Positions 44,915-52,822 are shown, numbered from the stretch's first letter. The stretch: DNA of 64,000 nt from an uncultured Bacilli bacterium (GCA_934155645.1 CAKPHC010000006.1:48963-112962), one strand, 5' to 3'. Notes: generated from the sequence alone by a model not told the origin. Program-made: numbers and translations.

Positions 44915-46354
44915 TTATTTTCTATTAAATTCTTTTATTTTTCTTTTAGCTAAACTCGTTTGAGCTTTATCTATCCAATCTTCTCTCGGACCATATGATA
45001 GTTCATCAGTAACAATCCTAACTCTATCCTTATTTCTTAATACATAATCTATTGGTACAAATTCATCATTTACAAATGCCCCTACCATTGTATTTCCTAT
45101 ATCCGTATGTATTTTATATGCAAAATCTATTGGTGTTGCCCCTTTAGGAAGTTCTATGATATCTCCTTTTGTTGTATATACATATACTCTATCTGCAAAT
45201 AATTCATTTTTTACTTGATTCACAAATTGTTGATTATCTCCAAACATAGAATTGATTTCTGTTAATGATTTGAAAAACTGAAATTTTTGTTTTAAATCAT
45301 CTTGCATTATATCCCTTGCCTTTCCCTTTTGTTCATCCCAATATGCTGTTAATCCAAATGATGCTACTTTATCCATATCAAACGTTCTTATTTGGGTTTG
45401 AACGAGTCTATCATCTGGTCCAAAAACTGTTGTATGTAAACTTTGATACATATTTGTTTTAGGATTACAAATATAATCTTTAAATTTATCGTTTATTGGG
45501 TGATATTCTTGATGAATCATTCCCAAGGTATAATAACAATTTGCTACTTCATCCACCATTATTTTTAATGCTAACAAGTCATGTATATCAGATAATTTAT
45601 GACCCTCACTTAATCTTTTATATATACCATAAATATTCTTTGTTCTTATTTTTATTTCATTTGGTATATTCTTATTATTCAATAGTGTTTCTATCTTATA
45701 CAGCATTTCTTTCAAACTGTCTGCACTAGATTCTTCAATTTTTATTTTTCTTTCCTCTATCGTTTTGTACATGTCTGGTTTTAAATATTGCAATGACAAA
45801 TCTTCTAATTCTGATTTTATTCTATATGCCCCTATATAGTAAGCGAGCGGTACAAATATTTCCATAGTTTCAAGTGCATTTTCTTTTTGTTTAAATTCTG
45901 ACTTGAAACTTAGTGTTCTCATGTTATGAAGTCTATCAGCAAGTTTAATTATAATTATTCTAACATCTTCAGTTATTCCTGTTATTATTTTTCTTGTATT
46001 TGCATAATTTTGATCCTGCTTAGATGAAAAATTCATTTTAGCTAATTTGGTTACTCCGTCTACCAAATTAGCAACATTCTGATTGAAATCATGAGCTATA
46101 TCTTCTTTAGTAATATTAGTATCTTCTAGTGTGTCATGCAAAAGCCCAGCGCATATTGTATCTCTATCGGCGTGCATATCCGCAAGTATATAGGCTACAT
46201 TTAAAGGATGATTGATATATGGTTCACCGCTTTGTCTCGTTTGACCACGATGTAATATGTTAGCATATTCGTAAGCTGCTTTTACAATTTCTACTTCTTC
46301 TGGATTATACTCTTCCAACTTATCCAACAATTCTTGTAATGTAATATTGTTCAT
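44915..46354 (-). CDS. RelA/SpoT homolog (ppGpp synthetase/hydrolase) without ACT domain
   Basis: 479 residues. HD hydrolase domain (about 20-150: HRGQTRQSGEPYINHPLNVA, CAGLLHDTLEDT), synthetase domain with FKDYICNPKTNMYQSLHTTV near 300, and a TGS domain near 395-455 (YVYTTKGDIIELPKGATPID). It ends there, about 250 residues short of a standard Rel/Spo, lacking the zinc-finger and ACT regulatory region. Both active sites look intact, so it may be a deregulated alarmone enzyme. First gene of an operon behind a leader peptide and attenuator. Confidence 0.88.
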   Translation of the reverse strand: MNNITLQELLDKLEEYNPEEVEIVKAAYEYANILHRGQTRQSGEPYINHPLNVAYILADMHADRDTICAGLLHDTLEDTNITKEDIAHDFNQNVANLVDGVTKLAKMNFSSKQDQNYANTRKIITGITEDVRIIIIKLADRLHNMRTLSFKSEFKQKENALETMEIFVPLAYYIGAYRIKSELEDLSLQYLKPDMYKTIEERKIKIEESSADSLKEMLYKIETLLNNKNIPNEIKIRTKNIYGIYKRLSEGHKLSDIHDLLALKIMVDEVANCYYTLGMIHQEYHPINDKFKDYICNPKTNMYQSLHTTVFGPDDRLVQTQIRTFDMDKVASFGLTAYWDEQKGKARDIMQDDLKQKFQFFKSLTEINSMFGDNQQFVNQVKNELFADRVYVYTTKGDIIELPKGATPIDFAYKIHTDIGNTMVGAFVNDEFVPIDYVLRNKDRVRIVTDELSYGPREDWIDKAQTSLAKRKIKEFNRK

Positions 46355-46373
46355 TAAAACACCTCCATCATAA

Positions 46374-46409
46374 CAAAAATGGCGACTAAAAAAATATTTT
46401 AGTCACCAT
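46374..46409 (-). terminator. Attenuator hairpin before the RSH operon
   Basis: Thirteen-pair stem (ATGGTGACTAAAA with TTTTAGTCGCCAT, one G-U, arms 46397-46409 and 46379-46391) followed on the minus strand by T. The leader peptide's final GGT-GAC-TAA lies inside the 5' arm, so a ribosome finishing the peptide would block the hairpin. Confidence 0.8.
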
Positions 46410-46509
46410 TTATATGAATGATATTTAGAGGAGCGCATGGTAATCCCTTGCAGCATTTTTTACAAACAAAGCCATAAAAAATATCTATTAAAAATTTTTT
46501 CATAGTCAT
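46399..46509 (-). CDS. 36-residue Cys-rich leader peptide
   Basis: The reading frame from the ATG at 46509 starts MTMKKFLIDIFYGF, then VCKKCCKGLPCAPLNIIHIN, and ends GD-stop. It has a short hydrophobic stretch and four Cys in CKKCCKGLPC. GGAGG is 11 bases upstream; an ATG at 46516 in another frame would give an 18-residue alternative (MCYDYEKIF...). The frame ends in the terminator arm ahead of the RSH gene. Together with promoter 46541-46569 this fits ribosome-mediated attenuation. A self-standing small protein is also possible. Confidence 0.6.
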   Translation of the reverse strand: MTMKKFLIDIFYGFVCKKCCKGLPCAPLNIIHINGD

Positions 46510-46540
46510 AGCACATCACTCCTCCAATAATTTAAGTTAT

Positions 46541-46569
46541 ATTTTATTACTTTAAAAAAAATAAGTCAA
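46541..46569 (-). promoter_or_regulatory. Promoter of the RSH operon
   Basis: On the minus strand TTGACT (46564-46569), 17-bp spacer, TAAAAT (46541-46546). The transcript would start near 46534, giving a leader of about 180 bases before the RSH start. The rest of the gap (46570-46760) shows no gene I can support. Confidence 0.7.
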
Positions 46570-46762
46570 TAGATTAAATTAAAAGATAGTATAACAAGGT
46601 GCTAAACTATTAAAATGAAGTCAAAAAACATACAATATTTGCAAAAAATATTTATACAGCAAATTAGGGAATGAATAATAAAATATTGAAAATCTAATCC
46701 GCTTTCATTATAAATAAAACTATCATCAGCATATAAAAATTTAAGGTAGTAATTAATAACGC

Positions 46763-46783
46763 TTATTCATTTTTCTCTAACAT
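46763..46783 (-). pseudogene. Truncated start of a gene after the HD hydrolase (probable native valS 5' remnant)
   Basis: ATG at 46783 with a well-spaced GAGGTG (inside the last codons of the HD gene) reads MLEKNE and then TAA at 46763-46765. A good ribosome site and start for only six codons looks like a gene cut off at its beginning. Its position behind a valine T-box, and opposite a ValS-like tail at 36630-36719, suggests the native valS. Confidence 0.5.
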
Positions 46784-46784
46784 A

Positions 46785-47513
46785 TTACACCTCAAATTTA
46801 TTTAATAATCTTTCTTTTATTTTGTTAAATATTTCTTTATTTTCATCTGATACTTCAATAGTATCAAGTAATTCATGATAGTACCCTAACTCTTTTAATA
46901 GAATAAAACTTTCTTTAAAGTTAAAGTCAAAGATAAATGCTAGGACACATAAAATAGAATCACTTTTATTTTTTATGTCTGTTAAAGATACAGATTTTTC
47001 TTCTTTGATACATTTTAGAACTGTAGTACTTGGCGGTAAGATAAATTCGTTTTTATAATCTATTTTACGGACTCGGAAAATATCCATTTTATCAGCATCT
47101 CTTATGATGTTTACAAATACTTTTTCTTCTTCAGTAACGTCATCTAATATTTTTAGTTTATTATGATTCCTTACGGCTTTTCTAATTATTTCGTCATAAG
47201 TATCTTCCTTTATAAAACTTCTAATTAATCCTTCATCAAATAATACTTTGACACCATTTTCAGCATGGTCCATTTCTTTATCTTTAAAAGTGTTAGTTAC
47301 TGCTACTTGTTCAAATCTACCTATATCATGTAAGTAACCAATTAATTTTGCTAAGTCTTTGTCTTTATTATTAAGTCCTAGTTTATTAGCTAGATTATAT
47401 GATATCTTAGCAACTTCTAAAGTATGAAAGTATTTTAGTCTTATTTTTTCATTATCCCAGTCAAATTTAGATACGTATTCCTTAAACGTTTCTTCTATTT
47501 TTTCAAAGTCCAT
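46785..47513 (-). CDS. HD-domain phosphohydrolase under a valine T-box
   Basis: 242 residues. HD signature: YFHTLEVAKISYNLA near 28, GYLHDIGRFEQ near 59, DHAENG near 83, RNHNKL near 118, RDADKMD near 138: all metal ligands for an active HD phosphohydrolase are present. The substrate is unknown (nucleotides or alarmones are typical). It is the only intact gene behind the T-box at 47521-47755, an unusual target for this kind of switch; it was probably followed by valS originally. Confidence 0.8.
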   Translation of the reverse strand: MDFEKIEETFKEYVSKFDWDNEKIRLKYFHTLEVAKISYNLANKLGLNNKDKDLAKLIGYLHDIGRFEQVAVTNTFKDKEMDHAENGVKVLFDEGLIRSFIKEDTYDEIIRKAVRNHNKLKILDDVTEEEKVFVNIIRDADKMDIFRVRKIDYKNEFILPPSTTVLKCIKEEKSVSLTDIKNKSDSILCVLAFIFDFNFKESFILLKELGYYHELLDTIEVSDENKEIFNKIKERLLNKFEV

Positions 47514-47520
47514 ATTTCCT

Positions 47521-47755
47521 CCAATAAAAAAGTCCTTATATAAATATATATAAGGACGAAATATCGCGGTACCACCCTACTTCATATCAATTGATATGCT
47601 CTTAAATATTTAACGCATACATACGAGAATACTTACTATTATTTCAATATTCTAACTCCCTAGCTACCTTCAGTAGTAATAATTAATAGTTTCCACCACC
47701 ACTATCTCTCTTTAAAATAATTAGCTACTTACTCCTCTAGTTCAAAGTTTTATGT
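47521..47755 (-). promoter_or_regulatory. T-box riboswitch, valine-specific, upstream of HD gene
   Basis: The T-box GGGTGGTACCGCG is on the minus strand near 47565-47577. The terminator AGTCCTTATATA/TATATAAGGACT with a T-run lies at 47526-47554. Stem I carries GAAGGTAGCTAGGGAG, putting GTA (Val) in the specifier position, as in the T-box at 39197-39437. Confidence 0.92.
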
Positions 47756-47760
47756 ATATG

Positions 47761-47789
47761 ATTATAGTTCAATTTGTTTAATTTGTAAA
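47761..47789 (-). promoter_or_regulatory. Promoter of the HD-gene T-box
   Basis: On the minus strand TTTACA (47784-47789), 17-bp spacer, TATAAT (47761-47766). It lies directly behind the stop of the pilin-like gene. Confidence 0.75.
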
Positions 47790-47791
47790 CA

Positions 47792-49498
47792 TTATTTTAA
47801 TATTAAGGTAAATGGATTTTTATTTGTTCCTTCACCACCTGATATCGTAACATTGCTTTTTAAATACATAACTGGTTTAACTTCAGTTAATTCAGATAAT
47901 TTTAATTCACCGTGAGGATCACTATATACACCATTAGTTACACTGCTTCCTGCTAAAATAGTATTAATAGTAAAAGTTCCATTTGTGTTTCTAGCATTGA
48001 TTGTCCAAAATTCATAAGGACCCATACTATTGTTTACTGTATATAAATCTCCTAAAGTAGGTAATCCCACTGCTGCCGTTATAGGATTTTCTGGACAAGT
48101 ATTACTAAATGCTTCTCTAGAAGAAATTACTTTTTCACACCAAGAGGCATTTTCTTCAATTAGTTTTTTATCATAGCTTAATGTATTAAACCATTCGTTA
48201 TTTAAGTAATTTTTTAAATCTGACATTGAATATCGATAATACATAGTATCGCTTTCTTCTGTATATTTTTTATTAAGTATAAAATCAGTTGCAAGTGTTA
48301 TTTTAGTTAGTCCATCTTCTACTCTAATTATTCTATATTTTAGATTATTTACTTTTACGTATTCACCACTATATCTAGTATTAATTTTTGTACCTTCTTT
48401 AACATTAGTACTGTTACCTTCTAAGATATATGGATTATAGAGAGTTCCTTCTCCTCCTATTACATAGTTATTAATTTTCATGGTAATTGCAGGTCTTATA
48501 GCAAAGTAATCTTCTTTGTTAAAGGTTGCTGCACTAACATTGTAGTTTGATAAATCACTGTTTTTCATAGCTAAATATATTTTTCCGTTTGTAGTATGGT
48601 TAGACAGTAACCAATAATATGCATCGGTAAAATAACTTGTCATTCTGTTAGTACCATGGGTTTCATAAGCATTAAGTAGTCCTACACTTCTTATTATTGT
48701 TGAACGTGAATCAGGTGCTGCTGAAGCAAAGGAAGTTGAACCTACATTCCATTCCGTCTCTTTCAAGAATTTATCACTATCTTTTAGAGTTGGTAGGAAT
48801 ATTTCTTGTAAATATTTATCAACATAGCTATTTTCATATTCTATTGAATCATTTAAAGTTCTAGGAATAATAGTAATTATATCGTTACATAAAAGTTTAA
48901 TTACACCAGTACTTTCATTATAATTAACAACTCTCCATAGTTTTCCTGAATACCAAACATAGTTTCTTGGATTATTTCCTATAACGTATGTAACATTATC
49001 ATTAGTTGTACAGTTACCACTACTTTTATTACACCAGTTTGCAACAATTATATCTTTTAAACCATCATCATCTTTAGGTTTATAAGCTAAACAGGTACTA
49101 CCTTCTATTTCGGTTACTTTATATGTTTCCTCATTATTAGAGTCTTTACAAGTTAAATTAACTGCTACTTTTAAGTTACCTTTATCATTATTAAGTCTTA
49201 CTTTACCATCACATGTTACTTTTTCATCTTTGAATTTTTTTAAATACTCATTTTTTATTAATTCATCAATACTAACTTCGAGACAACCAGAATCTAAATT
49301 AGTTCCTAGTTCATCTTCATTTTTAGATGCATAAGTAGTTGCACCAGCTTTAATTGCTTTTAAATAATAATTGTATTCTTTATTAGAATTATTAGTTAAT
49401 AATCTTGATACAGCAGGTATTACTATTAATAGAATTAATCCCATTATTATTATTACAGCAAGTAATTCTATAAGTGAATATCCTTTTCTATTCTTCAC
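47792..49498 (-). CDS. Type IV prepilin-like protein fused to two lectin-like modules
   Basis: 568 residues, GTG start at 49498 with AGGGGTGAT. The N-terminus KNRKGYSLIELLAVIIIMGL is a class III/type IV prepilin signal (cleavage after Gly, then a hydrophobic helix with Glu 5). Two related modules follow: 170-375 (LWRVVNYNESTGVIKLL ... FAIRPAITMKIN ... GGEGTLYNPYIL) and 376-568 (YRIIRVEDGLTKITLA ... NSMGPYEFWTINARN ... EVKPVMYLKS ... GGEGTNKNPFTL). These match the C-terminal module of the four SipW-type proteins. It probably displays a binding domain on a pilus; no other pilus genes are in the window. Confidence 0.75.
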   Translation of the reverse strand: MKNRKGYSLIELLAVIIIMGLILLIVIPAVSRLLTNNSNKEYNYYLKAIKAGATTYASKNEDELGTNLDSGCLEVSIDELIKNEYLKKFKDEKVTCDGKVRLNNDKGNLKVAVNLTCKDSNNEETYKVTEIEGSTCLAYKPKDDDGLKDIIVANWCNKSSGNCTTNDNVTYVIGNNPRNYVWYSGKLWRVVNYNESTGVIKLLCNDIITIIPRTLNDSIEYENSYVDKYLQEIFLPTLKDSDKFLKETEWNVGSTSFASAAPDSRSTIIRSVGLLNAYETHGTNRMTSYFTDAYYWLLSNHTTNGKIYLAMKNSDLSNYNVSAATFNKEDYFAIRPAITMKINNYVIGGEGTLYNPYILEGNSTNVKEGTKINTRYSGEYVKVNNLKYRIIRVEDGLTKITLATDFILNKKYTEESDTMYYRYSMSDLKNYLNNEWFNTLSYDKKLIEENASWCEKVISSREAFSNTCPENPITAAVGLPTLGDLYTVNNSMGPYEFWTINARNTNGTFTINTILAGSSVTNGVYSDPHGELKLSELTEVKPVMYLKSNVTISGGEGTNKNPFTLILK

Positions 49499-49607
49499 TA
49501 TATCACCCCTATTTTATATTAGTAATTATATCATTTCTTAAGTATTGGTGCAATAAAACATATTATCTTTTTTTATTGAAATGAATAAAATATACTAGGT
49601 GAATATT

Positions 49608-49826
49608 ATGTTTCAAGGAAAAGGCCATGGTTTCTTTTGTATGTGTGATGTATGTAAAGCAAAAAGAAGAGCTAGTCTTCTTTATTCCGCATGCTTATTA
49701 GGTTTTGTTATAGTAATTTTTTATCAATCACTACTTTTAATATTTGTAACAAGTAAAATAAATGCTATTATTTTGTTTGTTGAATTAATCTGTCTTAGTA
49801 TCGGAATTATTAGAATGATACTTTGA
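49608..49826 (+). CDS. Small two-helix membrane protein with a Cys cluster
   Basis: 72 residues from the ATG at 49608 (AGGTGA site). The N-terminus GHGFFCMCDVCKAKRRA carries CxCxxC, a possible metal-binding group, followed by two membrane segments (LLYSACLLGFVIVIFY and ILFVELICLSIGII). Unknown function. It is convergent with, and overlaps by 42 bp, the YsxE-like gene. Confidence 0.5.
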   Translation: MFQGKGHGFFCMCDVCKAKRRASLLYSACLLGFVIVIFYQSLLLIFVTSKINAIILFVELICLSIGIIRMIL

Positions 49827-50660
49827 TACAAAACTAGATGTTATCATTAAATAGTTTGTCAATTCATAAACATTTTTAGTATTTATTATTTCTCTAGATG
49901 ATAACATTACTTTATCAGGTATTAACATTAATGCAAATAAAAGATAGATTTCCTCTTCTAATAATGGGTATTTAGTGTTATAGATTTCAAATAATGAAAA
50001 GAAATCTACTTTTTCATATACGGATTTATATAGTGATAATACATCATAAATTGGTGAACATTTACATGCCTTATCCCAACTTATTAAATAGGAATTATCC
50101 TCTTTTAAGAGGTGATCTAATTCTAAATTGTTATGACAAGTTGCTACACGATAATTCTTTTTTTCTTTTATTAATTGGTACCATTTATCAATAAAGTATT
50201 TTGCTTCATCAATACATCTATAAATAATAGTACTATTTCTTAATAATAAGTATCCACTAGGTGAAGTATACTTTTCTTCTTCAATAATGGTTTTCATATT
50301 ATCGTAATAATTACTTAAATACGTTAATTTATCATTAAACTCTTCGTATATTTTTTTTATTAAATCACCCTCATTAGTTTTATAAAATGTTGTTTTGTTA
50401 TGAAGTAATGAAATTATATAGACAATATCTAAAGCTCGTTCTTCATCCGTTAAGTTAATGTTGTTAACATATGGATATATTTCATAGTCATCACCATAAC
50501 TATAAGCATTAACAAAGTTAACAAAATTTTTAGTTTCTAAATATCTAAAAAGTTCTCTATTACAATGTTTATTTTTCTTTACAACGAATTTTCCTTTGTC
50601 AGTATCAATTATTTTTACACCTTTTAAGTATCCGTATTTGTTTATTTTAAGGTTATTCAT
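49785..50660 (-). CDS. YsxE/CotS-like spore-coat kinase-fold protein
   Basis: 291 residues. A divergent APH/CotS-type kinase fold: an N-terminal region GYLKGVKIIDTDKGKFVVKK resembles the nucleotide loop strands, and the catalytic loop is ATCHNNLELDHLL followed by LISWDKACKCSPIYDVLSLYK. The usual HxD is HNN and the metal Asp is in SWDKA, so catalysis is doubtful. It overlaps the SpoVID-like gene by 8 bp; the same pair, spoVID-ysxE, occurs in Bacillus just upstream of valS. Assignment is by fold motif and synteny. Confidence 0.65.
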   Translation of the reverse strand: MNNLKINKYGYLKGVKIIDTDKGKFVVKKNKHCNRELFRYLETKNFVNFVNAYSYGDDYEIYPYVNNINLTDEERALDIVYIISLLHNKTTFYKTNEGDLIKKIYEEFNDKLTYLSNYYDNMKTIIEEEKYTSPSGYLLLRNSTIIYRCIDEAKYFIDKWYQLIKEKKNYRVATCHNNLELDHLLKEDNSYLISWDKACKCSPIYDVLSLYKSVYEKVDFFSLFEIYNTKYPLLEEEIYLLFALMLIPDKVMLSSREIINTKNVYELTNYLMITSSFVSKYHSNNSDTKTD

Positions 50661-51453
50661 TAGAGTTTGGAATAATTAGTTTAGTTCCTATTCTTATGTC
50701 TGATAAATCATTATATTCTGCTAGGGTGTCTCTTGATGTTTTATACTTGTTGATTACAGTATCTAAGTTATCGCCTTCTCTTATGATGTAGACACAGTAA
50801 GTTGCAAAAGTTTCATCAGTATTTTTGAAAGCAGAGAATATTGAAGTAACAGAGTTTTCGGTGGTAGATTGAGTATCTTGGTCGACAGTCATACTAGTGG
50901 TGTTAGTGTTAGTATCTACTTCATTAGTATTAGATGTTTTAATACTTTCTATATTAACAGGAACTTCTAATGGTTGAGAGGTACTGGTATCTAAAAACAA
51001 ATCTTCATCTTCAACCGTCTCTAATTCTTCACCTCTTGCAAGTTCTTCTTGTGGTAATACCTCTTCTTCATATTCAGGATAACTAGATATAACTTCTTCT
51101 TTTGTAGCTTCATCTTCTTTTTCTTCTTTTAATTCAAGATTATCTATACATAAATCTATATGTAATAATAATTTTTCTTCATCTACTACTTCATAAACAA
51201 AATCATCTATATCTAGTGATATATTTTTAGTATCATATTTGTCATCGATTGTTATTTCAATAGGAACTTTATAACTAAATTCCTCATCTATTTGACTTGC
51301 TTCTGTCATTTTATAAGAACCGGACACAATAAAGTCTCCTTTTATCGTATCGCTGTTTTCTAAAGATAATGTGTGTTCTAATGAAATACTAGTGATTTTG
51401 CTAATCATTGTTTTAAAAATTATTTCCTTTTTAAAAGGTATTATTTGTTTCAT
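50653..51453 (-). CDS. SpoVID-like spore coat morphogenetic protein with LysM domain
   Basis: 266 residues. The N-terminal 120 residues (FKKEIIFKTMISKITSISLE, VSGSYKMTEASQIDEEFSYKVPIEI) have the beta-rich pattern of the SpoVID/SpoIVA-interacting N-domain; a low-complexity acidic/Thr linker follows; a C-terminal LysM (about 220-262: CVYIIREGDNLDTVINKYKTSRDTLAEYN...IGTKLIIP) ends the protein. SpoVID directs coat encasement around the spore. Placed before the YsxE-like gene as in Bacillus. Confidence 0.75.
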   Translation of the reverse strand: MKQIIPFKKEIIFKTMISKITSISLEHTLSLENSDTIKGDFIVSGSYKMTEASQIDEEFSYKVPIEITIDDKYDTKNISLDIDDFVYEVVDEEKLLLHIDLCIDNLELKEEKEDEATKEEVISSYPEYEEEVLPQEELARGEELETVEDEDLFLDTSTSQPLEVPVNIESIKTSNTNEVDTNTNTTSMTVDQDTQSTTENSVTSIFSAFKNTDETFATYCVYIIREGDNLDTVINKYKTSRDTLAEYNDLSDIRIGTKLIIPNSNE

Positions 51454-51501
51454 AAAAATCCTTCCTTCCTATTGAAATATATGTAAATGTTAAAAAAATA
51501 T

Positions 51502-51532
51502 ACAAAAAAAGTTCTAGAAACTTCTAGAACTT
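51502..51532 (-). terminator. Terminator of lemA-TPM
   Basis: Eleven-bp stem AAGTTCTAGAA/TTCTAGAACTT (51509-51519 and 51522-51532) followed on the minus strand by T. It overlaps the TPM-gene stop. Confidence 0.8.
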
Positions 51533-52257
51533 CCTCCGCCTCCTGATGAACCTCCGCCACCAGAGAATCCACCAGATGAACCACCTCCGGAAAAGCCTCC
51601 AAATGATGAGTAACTTCGATATCCTCTTCTACCCCTTGGGCCACTTTTTCCGCCAAATTTTACTGATAAATATATTAATAATATCCAAAAAGCTATTTCA
51701 AAAACAATAAATATTATAAAACCTACAGTATCATCCTCTTCTTCTATTGGAGAATCGATTTCTTCATCTAGATTATAATAATTAGCTATTTCTTTGTAAA
51801 AAGCTTTATATCCATTAAGCATTCCTTCATCAAAATTATCCTCTTTGAAGAAAGGAATCATATATGTATCTTGAAATCTACCTGTTTTACCATCCGGTAA
51901 AATCCCTTCTAAACCATAACCAACTTCTACTCTTACCTTTCTATCTTCTAGCGCTAATAAGATTAAAAGTCCATTGTTTTCTTTTTCATCACCGATTCCA
52001 AATTTTCTAAATAAATCGGTTGCATATTCTTCTAATGAATCACCATCTAAGCTTGGAATAGTTACTACTACTATTTGAGCTTTAGTCTTATCATTTAGAT
52101 TTTTACTATGTTCAAATATATAGTTTTCTGTTTCACTACTTAGTATGTTAGCATAGTCATTAACATAAAACTTTTCAGTTGGATTGACTAGTGCTGATGC
52201 TTTAAGTGGACACAATAGAAGTAAAATACTTACTAAAAAATAAATATATTTTTTCAT
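51514..52257 (-). CDS. TPM-domain (YgcG-type) membrane protein
   Basis: 247 residues. Signal peptide (YIYFLVSILLLLCPLKASA, cut near 22), TPM_phosphatase domain (about 25-150: FYVNDYANILSSETENYI, GLLILLALEDRKVRVEVGYGLEG), one membrane helix near 180-198, and a Gly/Ser-rich tail ending GGGGSSGGGGSSRSF. TPM proteins pair with LemA in many bacteria; the function is unsettled (possibly membrane-stress or PSII-repair-like). It follows lemA by 1 bp. Confidence 0.9.
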   Translation of the reverse strand: MKKYIYFLVSILLLLCPLKASALVNPTEKFYVNDYANILSSETENYIFEHSKNLNDKTKAQIVVVTIPSLDGDSLEEYATDLFRKFGIGDEKENNGLLILLALEDRKVRVEVGYGLEGILPDGKTGRFQDTYMIPFFKEDNFDEGMLNGYKAFYKEIANYYNLDEEIDSPIEEEDDTVGFIIFIVFEIAFWILLIYLSVKFGGKSGPRGRRGYRSYSSFGGFSGGGSSGGFSGGGGSSGGGGSSRSF

Positions 52258-52258
52258 A

Positions 52259-52822
52259 TTAGAATTCTACTTTTGGTACTTCTGTTTTAGATGGTTCTAC
52301 TTCAAAGTAATCTTTTTCACTAAATCCAAACATTCCTGCGATTAAGTTTGTTGGGAATTTTTTTACTTTAGAATTGTATGCTTTTACTGCATCGTTATAA
52401 TCACGTCTTGCAGTTGCAATTCTATTTTCTGTACCTGCTAATTCATCACTTAGTTGAATAAAGTTTTGATTAGCTTTTAAATCAGGATAATTTTCTACAA
52501 TTACCATTAATGCATTTAATGCACTAGTTAGTTCATTGTTAGCTTCTCCTTTTTCTTTGATTGTTTTAGCTTGTAATAGATTTTCTCTAGCTTTAGTAAC
52601 ACTGTCGATTGCTGCTTGTTCATGAGATGCATATCCTTTTACTGTACTAACTAAATTAGGAATTAAGTCAGCACGTCTTTCTAACATTACTGACACGTTA
52701 GAAAACTCACTGTTAACGTTTTCTTCTAATGTAACGATTGAGTTATAAATTCCTCCTAATGCTAATGCTATTACAATGATTACTGCTATAATTACAAGTA
52801 ATACTGTACTTCCCTTTTTCAT
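52259..52822 (-). CDS. lemA: LemA family protein
   Basis: 187 residues. One N-terminal membrane helix (STVLLVIIAVIIVIALALGGIYN), then the helical LemA domain: NSEFSNVSVMLERRADLIPNLVSTVKGYASHE and ARRDYNDAVKAYNSKVKKFPTNLIAGMFGF. Extracytoplasmic, function unknown. Operon with the TPM gene. GGAAGGTG site upstream. Confidence 0.95.
   Translation of the reverse strand: MKKGSTVLLVIIAVIIVIALALGGIYNSIVTLEENVNSEFSNVSVMLERRADLIPNLVSTVKGYASHEQAAIDSVTKARENLLQAKTIKEKGEANNELTSALNALMVIVENYPDLKANQNFIQLSDELAGTENRIATARRDYNDAVKAYNSKVKKFPTNLIAGMFGFSEKDYFEVEPSKTEVPKVEF

Noticed and set aside
46570..46760. Short plus-strand frame starting MKSKNIQYLQ in the RSH/HD gap
   Set aside because: Only 19 codons, poor ribosome spacing, no context; I see no supported gene in this stretch.
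36720..46762. Island as a transposon or integrative element
   Set aside because: No transposase, integrase, terminal inverted repeats or obvious target-site duplication at the breakpoints; homologous replacement is simpler.
51450..51656. 68-residue Glu/Val-rich reading frame overlapping the TPM gene
   Set aside because: It is an alternative frame of the Gly/Ser-rich tail of the TPM protein; the TPM frame has a signal peptide, domain and operon context.
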